Origin: Saposhnikovia divaricata
Taxonomy: Eukaryota; Streptophyta; Magnoliopsida; Apiales; Apiaceae
NCBI GenBank assembly: GCA_036435485.1
Contig: CM071595.1
Location: forward strand, 229,200,080-229,264,079
Direction: 5' to 3'
DNA: 64,000 nucleotides
Shown: in pieces, positions 12,219-22,939 of the stretch
How positions within the stretch are numbered: position 1 is the first letter of the stretch
Layout of the letters: the number at the start of each line of letters is the position of its first letter
Made by a program: the position numbers and the translations under genes
Notes under the pieces: model-generated
Databases searched by the model: none
The model's input: the letters and a program-made list of their open reading frames with translations, nothing else
Told to the model about the DNA's origin: nothing

Positions 12219-13948
12219 CTACTTGAAGTGCAACATTTTTAAATGCTTCAAGGATTTTGCTAGCTCTCTCACCTTTCCAGCAAGTTTTAATTCTTCTTTC
12301 ATCTCTCTCATTCCTAAAAAGGAAAATCCTGAGTTTGTTTCAGATTATAGACCTATAAGTCTAATAAATAGCACTGCAAAGTTGTTAACAAAGGTTCTGG
12401 CACATAGATTGGGTGAAGTAATTGGGAATATTGTGGGATTGAACCAATTCGCTTTTATCAAAGGTAGGCAGGCCTCATAAAGCATTTTGACTGTTAGTGA
12501 AGCAGTTCATCTAATCAAATGTCGAAAAAAAAAAGTGATTTAATTCTCAAGCTTGATTTTGAAAAGGCATTTGATTCGGTTAATTGGAATTTTCTTTTGC
12601 AATTGCTAAAGTTTTTGGGATTTGGCAATAGATTGATTTCTTGGATCAAGGCCTATTTGCATTCGATGAGAGTCTCTGTGCTTGTAAATGGATCACCATC
12701 ACAGGAATTTACACCTAAACGAGGCCTACGATAAGGTGACCCGCTGTCACCTCTACTTTACAATATTGCTGCAGAAGTGTTGAATCTAATGATAAAAAGG
12801 GCAATATCAAAAGGAATGTTTAGAGGAACAGATTTGGGTGGAGATTATGAGCAGTTAACCCATCTGCAATTTGCAGACGATACACTGATTTTTATAGAGG
12901 GGTCTATAGAATATGTTAAAGTTGATAAGCGTATTCTTCAGTGCTTTCAACTGTTAACTGGTTTGAAGATAAATTTTCACAAAAGTAGTATATTTTCTTG
13001 TGATAAAAATTACAGCTTAGTGTCTAAGTGTGCCAAGATATTAGGTTGTAGGGAAGGTTCATGGCCATTAAATTACTTAGGAGCTCCTTTAGGTTTATCT
13101 ACTAAGAGGAAGAGTTTCTGGAATCCCCTCATCAAGAAGTTTGAAAATAAGTTGGCTAACTGGAGGTGCTCATCATTGATAGCAGGCTTGTTATTTTAAA
13201 ATCTTCACTTGATAGCCTTCCAGTTTATTGGTTCAACATTTACAATGTTTCCAAAGGTGTGTGTGCAGAGATTGAAAAGATAAGGAGAAACTTTTTTTGG
13301 GGGCTTCAGGGAGGCAAGAGGAAAATGCATTATATTAGATGGAATAAGATCACCAAACCGAAAATCAAAGGAGGATTAGGTGTGTCTTCTATCAGTATGA
13401 AGAATGTCTCATTATTGGGTAAGTGGCACTGGAAATGGTACCTACAAAGAGACAAGTTGTGGAACAAATGGGTTCGGTCAAAATATAATTGCTCCCCTGG
13501 GGACCCTATGGAGCTAGTACTTCACAAGAACAAAGTATCAGAATGTATCACAAGTTTCTTGAATGTTGCAAATAATTCAGAGTTGCAGGCTTATCTAGGT
13601 GTAGATAAATTCTTGTGGCAAGTCAGAGATGGAACAATTGTATTATTTTGGGAAGATTTTTGGTATCCTGAAGGTATACTAATGTATATATTTCCGAGGT
13701 TTTATATCATCTCCAAATTGAAGAATATCAATGTTCAAATATTCAAGGATCTGGTTGACTGGTATGGATTGTATATTGAGACTTTTTGGTGCAGACAGCT
13801 TAGGAATTGGGAGATTGATTTAGTAGATAAACTAATGGAAATTTGCTCACAAGTCACCTTGAAGGAAGGAAGGGATAGTTTAATTTGGCTTTCTGTAAAG
13901 AAGGAATATTCTGCTGCTAGCAGCAATTCATTAATGCAAGATGATTAG
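12219..13948 (+). pseudogene. LINE ORF2 reverse transcriptase, right part
   Basis: Continues the RT domain interrupted by Ty3-1. Recognisable blocks are S-L-I-P-K, D-Y-R-P-I-S-L-I-N, F-I-K-G-R-Q, the first catalytic block L-K-L-D-F-E-K-A-F-D-S-V, G-D-P-L-S-P, and the catalytic F-A-D-D-T at about 12873-12887. The frame is broken by stops near 12478, 12732 and 13197 and by a frame change around 13170-13200. The part from 13166 onward is the thumb/connection region. It is not functional. Confidence 0.88.
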
Positions 13949-14215
13949 ATGGACTCAGATGTTAGTTGGAAGCATGTATGGAATTTTAAAGTTCCTCCAA
14001 AGATACATGTCTTTATTTGGAAGTACTTTCAGAATATTATCCCTACTGGCAGCCTTCTAGTAAGAAGATTAAGCTCTGGCTCCTCACTTTCATGTATAAG
14101 TATATGTAAGTGGTGCAACATTGAAGAAGAATCTCAAACTCATTTATTTTGGAAGTGCGAACCAGCAACATGGGCTTGGAACTTTGTTTCAAAATGGTGG
14201 AATATTGGAATTTAG
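13949..14215 (+). pseudogene. LINE zinc-binding region (zf-RVT)
   Basis: W-K-H-V-W-N-F-K-V-P-P-K-I followed by the C-X2-C...H...C type pattern (C-K-W-C-N-I-E-E-E-S-Q-T-H-L-F-W-K-C) is the zinc-binding module found after RT in plant LINEs. Stops separate it from its neighbours. Confidence 0.8.
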
Positions 14216-14494
14216 GAATGTTATAGCCTTCATCCTAGGTTAATTTCAAAAATTCCAAGTATAAGAATTTCTTAGGAAATTACATGGTCTACAACCTTAT
14301 GGACCATCTGGTTATGTAGAAATCAACTTTTCTTTCAAGGAAAAAGAATTAAAAAAGAAGAATCACTCTTCTTAGTTGTTCATAGGTCACAAATGTGGTG
14401 TCAAACTGTAAATCTAATAGATAAGTCCACTCTATGGAGTTCTAATCCTATAGGTCTGGTCCTTAGCTCAAGCATTTCAAGAAAGTAAAGGCTT

Positions 14495-14929
14495 ATGCTA
14501 AGTAATGTAGTACTAACTGGTTTTATAGATGGTGCGTGGAAGCTCAATAAAAACTCTGAATCTCAAGCTGGTATTGGAGGGTATGTTAAGGATTCGGAGG
14601 GAAATTTGGTTTTGATTTTCTCTGGTCCGGTCAAAGCAAACACAGCTTTTCAGTGCGAAGTGGAAGCCATGCTTTTTGTGATTAGGCAGCTAGCTTCAAG
14701 TCAGTGGAGCAAAAGTCATTGTGTTCTTTACACGGATTCCTCTGAATTGATCAAGGAAATTCAGAAAATCAAATTCAACATTGATCATCACTTAGAAGAA
14801 GAGCTCAAAAACTTCCTGCTCTTTTTAAAGATTGAATTTAAAAAGGTGGATAGAGTGTTGAATTGTGAAGCAGATAACTTAGCAAAACAGGGTATGTTAA
14901 TAAATAAGTTGTTTTTTTCTTGGTGTTGA
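14495..14929 (+). pseudogene. LINE RNase H domain (first copy)
   Basis: RNase H-like fold of the RVT_3 type at the end of ORF2. The D-G-A-W block, the Glu of C-E-V-E-A, the Asp of Y-T-D-S-S and the late Asp of C-E-A-D-N-L-A-K can all be seen. The four catalytic acids therefore look retained in this stretch, although the whole ORF2 is broken upstream. Confidence 0.8.
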
Positions 14930-15165
14930 AGTGGGCCAGTCATATGTTGTGTGTGGATTTGCTTTTTTGGCCTACGTGGGTTGAGAATCAATTTTTTATT
15001 AGTTTTATTTTCAAGAGAAATACCAACAGTTGGGGAAGCATTATGTTTGCATGGAGTAATGTGCAGACGCTATTAACCTAGCCTTCTAGTCTGGTCTTTA
15101 AAGGCCTCGATTGTGTTTAAATAAATGGCTTACAAGCAAGTTACTGTTCATCTCCTCTCTTCAAA

Positions 15166-15684
15166 ATGAACAATGTGGATGCTGGGGTTCAATGGACAAT
15201 GCCACCTCAGGGTGTGGTCAAAATTAATGCTCATGGCTTCTTCTCGGATCAGCCTCTTGCAAATGGGAACAGAACTGGAATAGGCTTTGTATTTAGATAT
15301 GAAACATGTCAAATTTTGAGAATGGTTGGAAGGTCTCTTGGAATCCAGGAGGCAAGAATTAATGAGTTTTACTCTATGTTGATGGCTCTTGCTTATTGGG
15401 AAAACTATAATAACATAATTTTGGAGACAGATATTGCTGCAGCCTTCTGGGAATGGACCTTCGTTGACATGGAAGGCGTGGTGTTGGAGCACAGGTACGT
15501 AGTCAATCAGTTGGAGCAATGTAAGGCTGATAAGAACTTAAGATTGGATGTTAGAACAGTTTCTCAGGAGTCAAACTTGTTAGCGAGGTATTTGGCTCAT
15601 CACGGAGCACATCACTTGAATAGGTTGGTGATCATTGAAGTCCCTTTTGGTCGAGTTCGAGAGCTGTGATTTAATGACATGGGT
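15166..15684 (+). pseudogene. Second RNase H-like domain, left part, split by Ty3-2
   Basis: A second RVT_3-like stretch starts about 230 bases after the first RNase H. It runs from W-T-M-P-P-Q-G-V-V-K-I-N-A-H-G through R-T-G-I-G-F-V, N-E-F-Y-S-M-L-M-A-L and L-E-T-D to E-S-N-L-L-A-R-Y-L. The first catalytic Asp position reads A-H-G instead of the usual V-D-G, so it looks catalytically dead. A stop (15667-15669) precedes the Ty3-2 insertion. The same frame resumes at 26644 and ends at a stop at 26743-26745. It could be a tandem RNase H of the LINE or an unrelated RNase H-like gene into which the LINE runs. Confidence 0.65.
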
Positions 15685-16947
15685 TGTTAGTGGACTTTAT
15701 GTCCACTAAATACGTTCCATTTTGGATTAAATTGACCGCTTGTACCCGAGTGTTTAGTGTCTTTTGATGTGTTTTCTTGTTTTTAGTGTGCAGAGTATCG
15801 TTTGAGGAATAAGGTGATGGAATTGCGTGTTTCGGATGGATTAGAGCTGGAAGTGTCGAGGGCTGAGATAGCATGTCGGCCAGGGCCGGTTCGGACCAGA
15901 TGTGCAACCTTGTGTCTTGGAAGCCCAGTTTAGTATGTACTATTGGGGGAAAGCCCTAATTATCAAAAAAAGATCGTATTATTCTAAGCGTGGACTTTTG
16001 GAGAGAGAAAGAAGAACCATTGGGAGAGCATCAAGCTTTTTGGGGATTTCCTAGTTTTCCTTTCATATTTGTAATCTCCTATTGCTTTGAATGCTCGGTT
16101 GTTTTCGTATACTCTTTTACTACTCTTGTTTGGTTTATCGCATCTCTTTTTCAATCATGTTTACACTTGAACCCATGACGGCGATTAGGTCGATTATGGG
16201 CTAACTCGTTATCATGGGATTTTAATGGATTTTTCTATGGATTCTAGTAATTAAGTGTTTTTATGCCTTGGTGTGTGATTGATTGTATTGATTTCCTAGT
16301 ATGATTACGCTTATTCGTTATAGGTGAGTCACGAACACCTGTAATTGTTTGTTTAATCCTGGTGAATGCGAAAGTGGATCTAGAGTTTAGAACAATTCAT
16401 GCTAGCATAGGTTTTTGCATGTGAAGAACATGTATTAATTTGTGGTGTAATTCTAACCGTCTTGCACTGACTATGTGGTTTTATGGATGCTTGATTTTTA
16501 ACCGGTATGTGTTCAATTGCTATAGACATATAGGAACTACGCATATTTGGTGACTACTTGACTTCTATCAATTGTGGATGATCAGTAGGGTGGTATACGC
16601 ACAACGAAAGTTGGTGTGTATCAGTTCAGTGCATCTAATCAGTAATCATCTCTGTCACATGCTAGGTTAAAGAGGCATAAGATTCTGGATGAAGTGGTTA
16701 ATGAAGTTGAAATCCCATGTTTGTTTATTATAAATTAATCGTTAAGTTATTTTCTCGTAATTGTCATAGTTGGTATTTAACCATTAGTTAATCAAAACCA
16801 AATTTGTGATTGTCTTGGCAGTGAGTGTAAATCATAAGCTGGTGTATAAGTGAACTAAAATGAACAATTCAAGTCTCTGTGGGAACGAATCCTATTTATC
16901 ATATATTACTTGTTGACCACGTTCTCTTGCGTGAATAAGTGCGAACA
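15685..16947 (+). repeat. Ty3-2 5' LTR
   Basis: 1263 bases, TG...CA. It begins with the hairpin TAGTGGAC-TTTAT-GTCCACTA and ends CTTGCGTGAATAAGTGCGAACA. It is almost identical to the 3' LTR. Confidence 0.95.
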
Positions 16948-16953
16948 AGTTTT

Positions 16954-16970
16954 TGGCGCCGCTGCCGGGG
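16954..16970 (+). other. Primer-binding site of Ty3-2
   Basis: TGGCGCCGCTGCCGGGG, complementary to plant tRNA-Asp except for one mismatch (C for T at the ninth position), six bases after the LTR. Ty3-3 has the same variant at 48844-48860. Confidence 0.85.
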
Positions 16971-17089
16971 ACTCGGTTAATTGTTTGTTTAGTTTATGTT
17001 CTTGTCATCAATTTGGATTAAATTCACTGACTCGGACGTTTTTCTCACTTACTTACTTTTGGGTTTCTCAGGTACTATCTTGAGCGTGT

Positions 17090-18506
17090 ATGCGTACTCG
17101 TTCTCAAGTTCGTGAAAAGAATCTGGAAGGAAAGGAGCGAAAAGAGGAATTAGTAGAAGAAGTTGAAGAAGAGTTGGAAGTTATTGAAGAAATGGCAAAT
17201 AACAAGGCGCTGAAGGAATATTCTCAGCCCAAGATTAATGATATTCAGTCGAGTATTGTGCGGCCGGCTATTGCTGCAAATAATTTTGAGATCAAGCCGG
17301 GCACGATCCAAATGGTCCAGAACTCAGTCCAGTTTGGGGGTTCACATGTTGAGGACCCTAACATGCACATCAGAGATTTCATCGAGATATGTGACACCTT
17401 CAAAACCAACGGGGTTTCTGAGGACGCTATCAAGCTAAGGTTATTCCCATTCTCTTTGAGGGACAAGGCAAAAAGCTGGTTGCATTCACTTCCAGCAGGT
17501 TCCAATCACTACATGGGAAGATCTGGCACAAAAATTCTTGACTAAATTCTTTCCTATGGCAAAGACTGCTGCCATGAGGAATGCTCTTACACAATTTAGT
17601 CAGCATTCTGGTGAATCACTGTGTGAAGCTTGGGAAAGGTACAAGGAGATGCTTCGGAAATGTCCTCATCATGGGATGCCAGATTGGATGGTCATCAGTG
17701 GTTTTTACAATGGGTTAAGCCATTCTCGAGCAATGCTCGATGCAGCATCTGGAGGAGCTCTGTGGGCCAGAAGCTATGAAGAGGCCTATGACATGATTGA
17801 AATGATGGCTGCGAACGAGTATCAGAATCTGACCCAGCGTATTCCACAAGGTAAGGTTGCAGGTGTTCTTGGAGTGGATGCCACAACAGCTATAGCAGCT
17901 CAGCTACAGGCTTTATCCATGAAAGTGGATTCATTAGCTAAGGTGGGGGTTCAACAAGTTGCCATGGTTTGTGAATTGTGTGCGGGGGATCATGAAACTA
18001 ATCAATGTGCAATTTCTAGTGAGTCGGCACATTTTGTCAGCAATTATCAGAAGCCGTCACAACCTGCTCCGAACACATATCATCCCAACAATAGGAATCA
18101 TCCTAACTTCAGTTGGAGCAACAATCAGGATACCATGCAACAACCATCTCAGGGTCAGCAGTATGGTTCGAAGCAGTTCAACAATTCGGGTTATCAACAA
18201 CCCTATGCCCAAAGACCGCCATACAATCCACCTGGATTTCATCAACAACATCAAGGAAGTCATGTGCAGTCGAATGAGAAGTCAGAGTTGGAAGAATTGC
18301 GAATGATGTACAAGAGTCAAGCAGTATCTTTGAAAACTCTTGAAAACCAAATTGGCCAACTGGCCAATGCTATTTTGAACAGACCTCAAGGGCAATTACC
18401 TAGTGACACGGAAGCTAATCCGGGTAAAAAGGAGGTCAAGGAACATATTCACGCTGTTACGTTGCGTTCTGGAAAGGTTACAGACGATCTCGAGGTCAAA
18501 AATTAG
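17090..18506 (+). pseudogene. Ty3-2 gag
   Basis: Capsid-nucleocapsid polyprotein of an Athila-like element, which would package the RNA in cytoplasmic particles. ATG at 17090 opens M-R-T-R-S-Q. The retrotransposon gag domain (H-I-R-D-F-I-E-I-C-D-T-F, F-P-F-S-L-R-D-K-A-K-S-W-L) lies at residues 90-145. One surplus base at about 17505 shifts the frame, so the product splits into 17090-17545 and 17538-18506. Then come the knuckle C-E-L-C-A-G-D-H-E-T-N-Q-C, a Gln/Asn/Pro-rich stretch and a helical segment (E-L-E-E-L-R-M-M-Y-K-S-Q). The stop at 18504-18506 looks like CAG changed to TAG. Further frame trouble follows in a GC-rich repeat at 18545-18600. Confidence 0.88.
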
Positions 18507-18544
18507 CTTAACGAAGATCTTGAAAATTCTGTGAACAGTGAAAA

Positions 18545-18600
18545 TGGGCGCGGGCGCGCAGCCTTGGGCGCGGGCGCGCAGCCTTGGGCGCGGGCGCGCC
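18545..18600 (+). repeat. GC-rich tandem repeat at the gag-pol junction
   Basis: The 20-base unit GGGCGCGGGCGCGCAGCCTT occurs twice, followed by a partial third copy. It lies between the gag stop and the open pol frame and differs sharply from its surroundings in composition. Slippage here could explain the frame change between gag and pol. Confidence 0.85.
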
Positions 18601-21085
18601 TGAGGATTCTGGTCATTCTACAAGTTTTGTTCTTCCGGTCATTCAGAAGGCATCAAGTGAGGAAGAAAAGGTAAAGTCAACTGGGAAAACAAGTTCAGAG
18701 AGTAAGGAAGCTAGCAAGGAAGTCTATCCGCCTCCGCCATTCCATAAAAGGCTTCAGAAACAAAAGTTTGATAAGCAATTTGCAAAGTTCTTGGAAGTGT
18801 TCAAAAAGTTGCACATAAATCTACAGTTTGCTCAAGCCCTGGAACAAATGCCAAGTTATGCCAAGCTCATGAAAGGCATACTTTCGAGGAAATTGAAACT
18901 CGAGGAGTTAGAGACCGTCGCTTTGACGGAGGAGTGCAGTGCTGTCTTGCAACAAAAGTTGCCACCTAAGCTGAAGGATCCGGGGAGTTTTACCATACTG
19001 TGCATCATTGGGAATGTTTCTTTTGACAAGTGTTTGTGTGATTTAGGGGCAAGCATCAACCTCATGCCCTATTCGGTTTTCTTGCAACTTGGTCTTCCGG
19101 AGCCTAAGCCTACAAACATGTCACTCCAGTTAGCTGATCGCTCAATCACCTACCTTCGAGGAATTGTAGAAGATGTTCTGGTGAAAGTGGACAAACTTAT
19201 CTTTCCAGCGGATTTCGTCATACTTGATTTGGAAGAAGATAAGAAAATCCCTATCATTCTTGGGAGACCATTCTTGGCCACGGGTCAGACCTTGATTGAC
19301 GTGCAGAAAGGAGAACTCACTATGAGGGTGCATGATCAGAATGTCACCTTCAATGTTTTTAAGGCTATGAAGTTTCCAACTGAAGAAGAGCAGTGTTTGA
19401 AGATAGACTTGGTTGAGTCGGCAGTGCAATCAAAAATTGAGCATCTGCTCATGAATGACACATTGGAAAAAGCAATGATTGGTGATTCTTTATTGGAAGA
19501 AGATGATACAGATGAGCAACTGCTATTTCTTGATGCTACTCCATGGCAAAGGAAATTTGAGAGACCAGTGGAATCTTTAGGTCTATCTGAATTGAAGGGG
19601 TCGCATCAGCGGTTGAAACCATCCATTGAAGAAGCTCCAACTCTAGAGCTCAAACCACTACCTGATCACTTAAGGTATGCCTCTCTTGGTGAGTCATCTA
19701 CTTTACCTGTGATTATTGCTGCTAACCTGTCAAATTCTGAGGAAGACAAGCTCTTGAGAGTTCTTAGAGAATTCAAATCAGCCATTGGATGGACAATTGC
19801 AGACATCAAGGGGATTAGTCCGGCTTACTGTCAACATAAAATTCCACTAGAAGAAGGGAGTAAACCAACAGTGGAACATCAGAGACGTCTAAATCCAATC
19901 ATGAAAGAAGTTGTGAAGAAAGAAATTATCAAGTGGTTGGATGCAGGGATTATCTATCCCATTTCTGATAGTTCATGGGTAAGCCCAGTTCAATGTGTGC
20001 CAAAGAAAGGGGGCATGACGGTAATCACCAATGAGAAGAATGAACTTATCTCCACTCGTACAGTCACTGGTTGGAGAATCTGTATGGACTACCGGAAATT
20101 GAACAAGGCCACCAGAAAGGATCATTTTCCTTTGCCCTTTATTGATCAGATGCTAGACAGACTTGCAGGTCATGAGTACTATTGCCTTCTGGATGGATAT
20201 TCTGGGTATAATCAAATCTGTATTGCTCCTGAGGATCAGGAGAAGACGACATTCACATGTCCATTTGGTACATTTGCTTTTCGGCGGGCCTCTTTTGGTT
20301 TGTGTGGTGCACCTGGCACTTTTCAAAGGTGTATGACGGCTATCTTTTCAGACATGATTGGTAAGACCGTAGAAGTTTTCATGGATGACTTTTCTGTAAT
20401 TGGTCGTTCTTTCGACGAATGTTTGCAAAATTTGGGAGTGGTTCTGAAAAGATGTGTGGAGACTAATCTAGTGCTTAACTGGGAGAAATGCCATTTCATG
20501 GTGCAGGAGGGAACTATCCTTGGGCACAAGGTGTCACGGAGAGGTCTAGAGGTGGACAGAGCAAAAATAGAAATAATTGAAAATCTTCCACCACCTACTT
20601 CAGTGAGAGGGATTCGCAGTTTCCTTGGTCATGCAGGTTTCTACAGGCGTTTCATCAAAGACTTCTCAAAAATCTCCAAACCGTTGTGTAAACTCTTGGA
20701 AAAGGACGTTCCTTTTAAATTTGACGAAGAATGTTTGACCGCTTTCGAGACTCTGAAAAAGAAATTGGTTTCAACACCAGTGATCATTGCTCCTGATTGG
20801 AGTGAACCTTTCGCTATGATGTGTGACGCTAGCGATTATGCAGTGGGGGCCGTTCTTGGTCAAAAGAAAGAGAAAGTGTTTCGTGTGATCTATTATGCAA
20901 GCAAGACCCTTAATGAGGCTCAGTTGAACTACACTACTACTGAGAAGGAGCTGTTGGCCATAGTCTATGGTTTTGAAAAATTTCGTTCTTACTTGCTCGG
21001 TACAAAGGTAATGGTGTACACGGATCACGCGACTATTAGATATCTGCTCTCTAAAAAGGACTCCAAACCTCGGTTGATTCGTTAG
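18584..21085 (+). pseudogene. Ty3-2 pol: protease, reverse transcriptase, RNase H
   Basis: 833 codons open. Retropepsin-like protease: C-D-L-G-A-S at residues 152-157, with I-I-L-G-R-P-F downstream. RT spans about residues 430-640: R-I-C-M-D-Y-R-K-L-N-K, L-L-D-G-Y-S-G-Y-N-Q, and the catalytic F-M-D-D at about 599-602. RNase H follows: M-C-D-A-S-D-Y-A-V-G-A-V-L at about 746, T-E-K-E-L-L-A, and Y-T-D-H. The frame ends at TAG (21083-21085), where the family has Trp, so a G-to-A change is likely. The frame continues directly into 21086-21703. The first codons lie in the GC-rich repeat and the true fusion to gag is unclear. Confidence 0.9.
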
Positions 21086-22546
21086 GTACTTCTGTTACAA
21101 GAATTTGATGTGGAGATTAAGGATAGAAAAGGGACAGAGAATCAAGTAGCTGATCATCTTTCTCGACTGAAGGACACTGGTAAATCCTCTCGAGACGGTA
21201 CCATCATTAATGAATTCTTCCCGGATGAGAAATTGTTTAGGGTGCAAGAAGAAGAGCCATGGTATGCAGACATTGTGAACTTTCTGGTTAGTCAAGTGAT
21301 TCCACCCGAGCTTTCTTATGCACAAAGGAAGAAGTTCTTGCATGAAGTCAAATGGTATCGTTGGGACGAACCATATCTGTTTAAACAGGGAGCTGATCAG
21401 GTTATTAGAAGATGTGTGCCGTACAGTGAAACAGAGACTATTCTGAGGGATTATCACGCCACGACATATGGAGGCCACTATGGAGGTGAAAAGACTGCAA
21501 CTCGAATTCTTCAAGCGGGTTTCTATTGGCCTTCTCTTTTTAAGGATGCCCATCAGTATGTCTTAAGGTGTGACCATTGTCAGCGTGTTGGTAACATATC
21601 GAGGAGGGATGAGATGCCCCTTAATGTAATGTTGGAAGTGGAAATTTTCGATGTTTGGGGAATCGACTTCATGGGACCGTTTATCTCCTCATGCAACAAT
21701 TAATATATCTTGCTAGCCTTTGATTACGTCTCTAAATGGGTTGAGGTCAAAGCACTCCCGACCAATGATGCCAAAGTCGTGCTTAATTTCCTTCAGAAGA
21801 ACATCTTCACCAGATTTGGCACTCCTCGAGTCATTATCAGTGATGAAGGCACTCATTTTTGCAATCGCAAGTTCACTAATCTTATGGCCAAATATAATAT
21901 CAATCATCGGGTAGCTACAGCATACCATCCTCAGACCAATGGCCAAGCTGAAGTGTCTAATCGTGAAATCAAGCGTATTCTGGAAAAGGTGGTGAGTCCT
22001 TCAAGAAAGGATTGGTCTTTGAAACTCGATGAAGCCGCCTGGGCTTATCGAACAGCATATAAAACACCTTTGGGTATGTCGCCATATCAGCTTGTCTATG
22101 GGAAAGCTTGTCATTTGCCGGCAGAATTGGAGCACAAGGCTTATTGGGCTTTGAAAAAGCTAAATTTTGATCTTAAAGCCGCGGGTGAGAAGAGAATGGT
22201 GCAACTCAATGAGATGGACGAGTTTCGCTTGCAAGCCTATGAGAACAATAAACTCTACAAAGAAAAAGTGAAGCGATGGCATGATCGTCGTCTAGTCAAC
22301 AAGGTATTTGTTCCTGGCCAAACAGTGTTGTTATTTAATTCTCGCCTTCGTCTGTTTCCAGGAAAGCTTAAGTCGAGATGGTCAGGGCCTTTTCTTGTCA
22401 AAACCGTGTTTCCGCATGGCGCGGTTGAAATTTTTGAGAAATCACCTGATCAGTCCTTCAAAGTCAATGGTCAGAGATTGAAACCGTACTTTGGTGAGGT
22501 ATCGAATCGTGGAGCTGAAATCGCGATTCTTGCAACTACTGAGTGA
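21086..22546 (+). pseudogene. Ty3-2 pol: RNase H end and integrase
   Basis: Same reading frame as the upstream pol, broken by stops at 21083-21085 and 21701-21703 (probably CAA to TAA). The integrase zinc domain shows H-A-T-T-Y-G-G-H and C-D-H-C. The core has the three acids: Asp in W-G-I-D-F-M-G-P-F (about 21660), Asp in I-I-S-D-E-G-T-H-F (about 21840) and Glu in N-G-Q-A-E-V-S-N-R-E (about 21950). A C-terminal G-P-F-L-V-K-T-V-F-P-H-G-A-V-E module follows. There is no chromodomain, which fits Athila rather than chromoviruses. The ORF stops at 22544-22546, 15 bases before the hairpin cassette. Confidence 0.9.
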
Positions 22547-22558
22547 ATTATGGAAGTC

Positions 22559-22607
22559 ACGTCAAGCTACTGACATAAAAGAAGCGCTTCGTGGGAGGCA
22601 ACCTACG
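22559..22607 (+). other. Post-pol hairpin cassette of Ty3-2
   Basis: Three units in order: GTCA-AGCTAC-TGAC (22561-22574, weak), the palindrome GAAGCGCTTC (22581-22590), and CGTGGG-AGGCAA-CCTACG (22590-22607, with one G-U pair). It starts 13 bases after the integrase stop. Confidence 0.7.
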
Positions 22608-22939
22608 TTTTTGTTGTACAAGAATGAAAAAAAAAAATCTGGGCAGAAAGTTTGGGCGCGGGCGCGCCACCAAGGGGCGCGGGCGCGCGTGCATTGCTGA
22701 GAAGAAGCGCGGGCGCGCTGCACAGGGCGCGGGCGCGCAGCAGTCTGCTGTTAAAAAAACGAAAAAGGAAAACAAAAACAGAGAATTAAAGAGGGGAAAT
22801 CAGTTTTTGGGGGTTTTTAACCTATATAAACACAAACCCACTCCACCACTTCTACAATTACAAACCCTAGCCACTACTTTCATCCAAATCTCTCAAAACA
22901 CAATCCAACCTATACACACAAACTCTTCGCATCAATTCC
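22608..22939 (+). promoter_or_regulatory. GC-rich block and probable internal promoter before the third ORF
   Basis: 22655-22745 contains repeated GGGCGCGGGCGCGC units. After it, about 22833-22841 reads TATATAAAC, about 100 bases before the ATG at 22940. It is followed by a C/A-rich stretch containing AAACCCTAG that looks like a plant 5' leader. The layout suggests that the third ORF has its own transcript. This is inference; no transcript evidence is available here. Confidence 0.55.
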
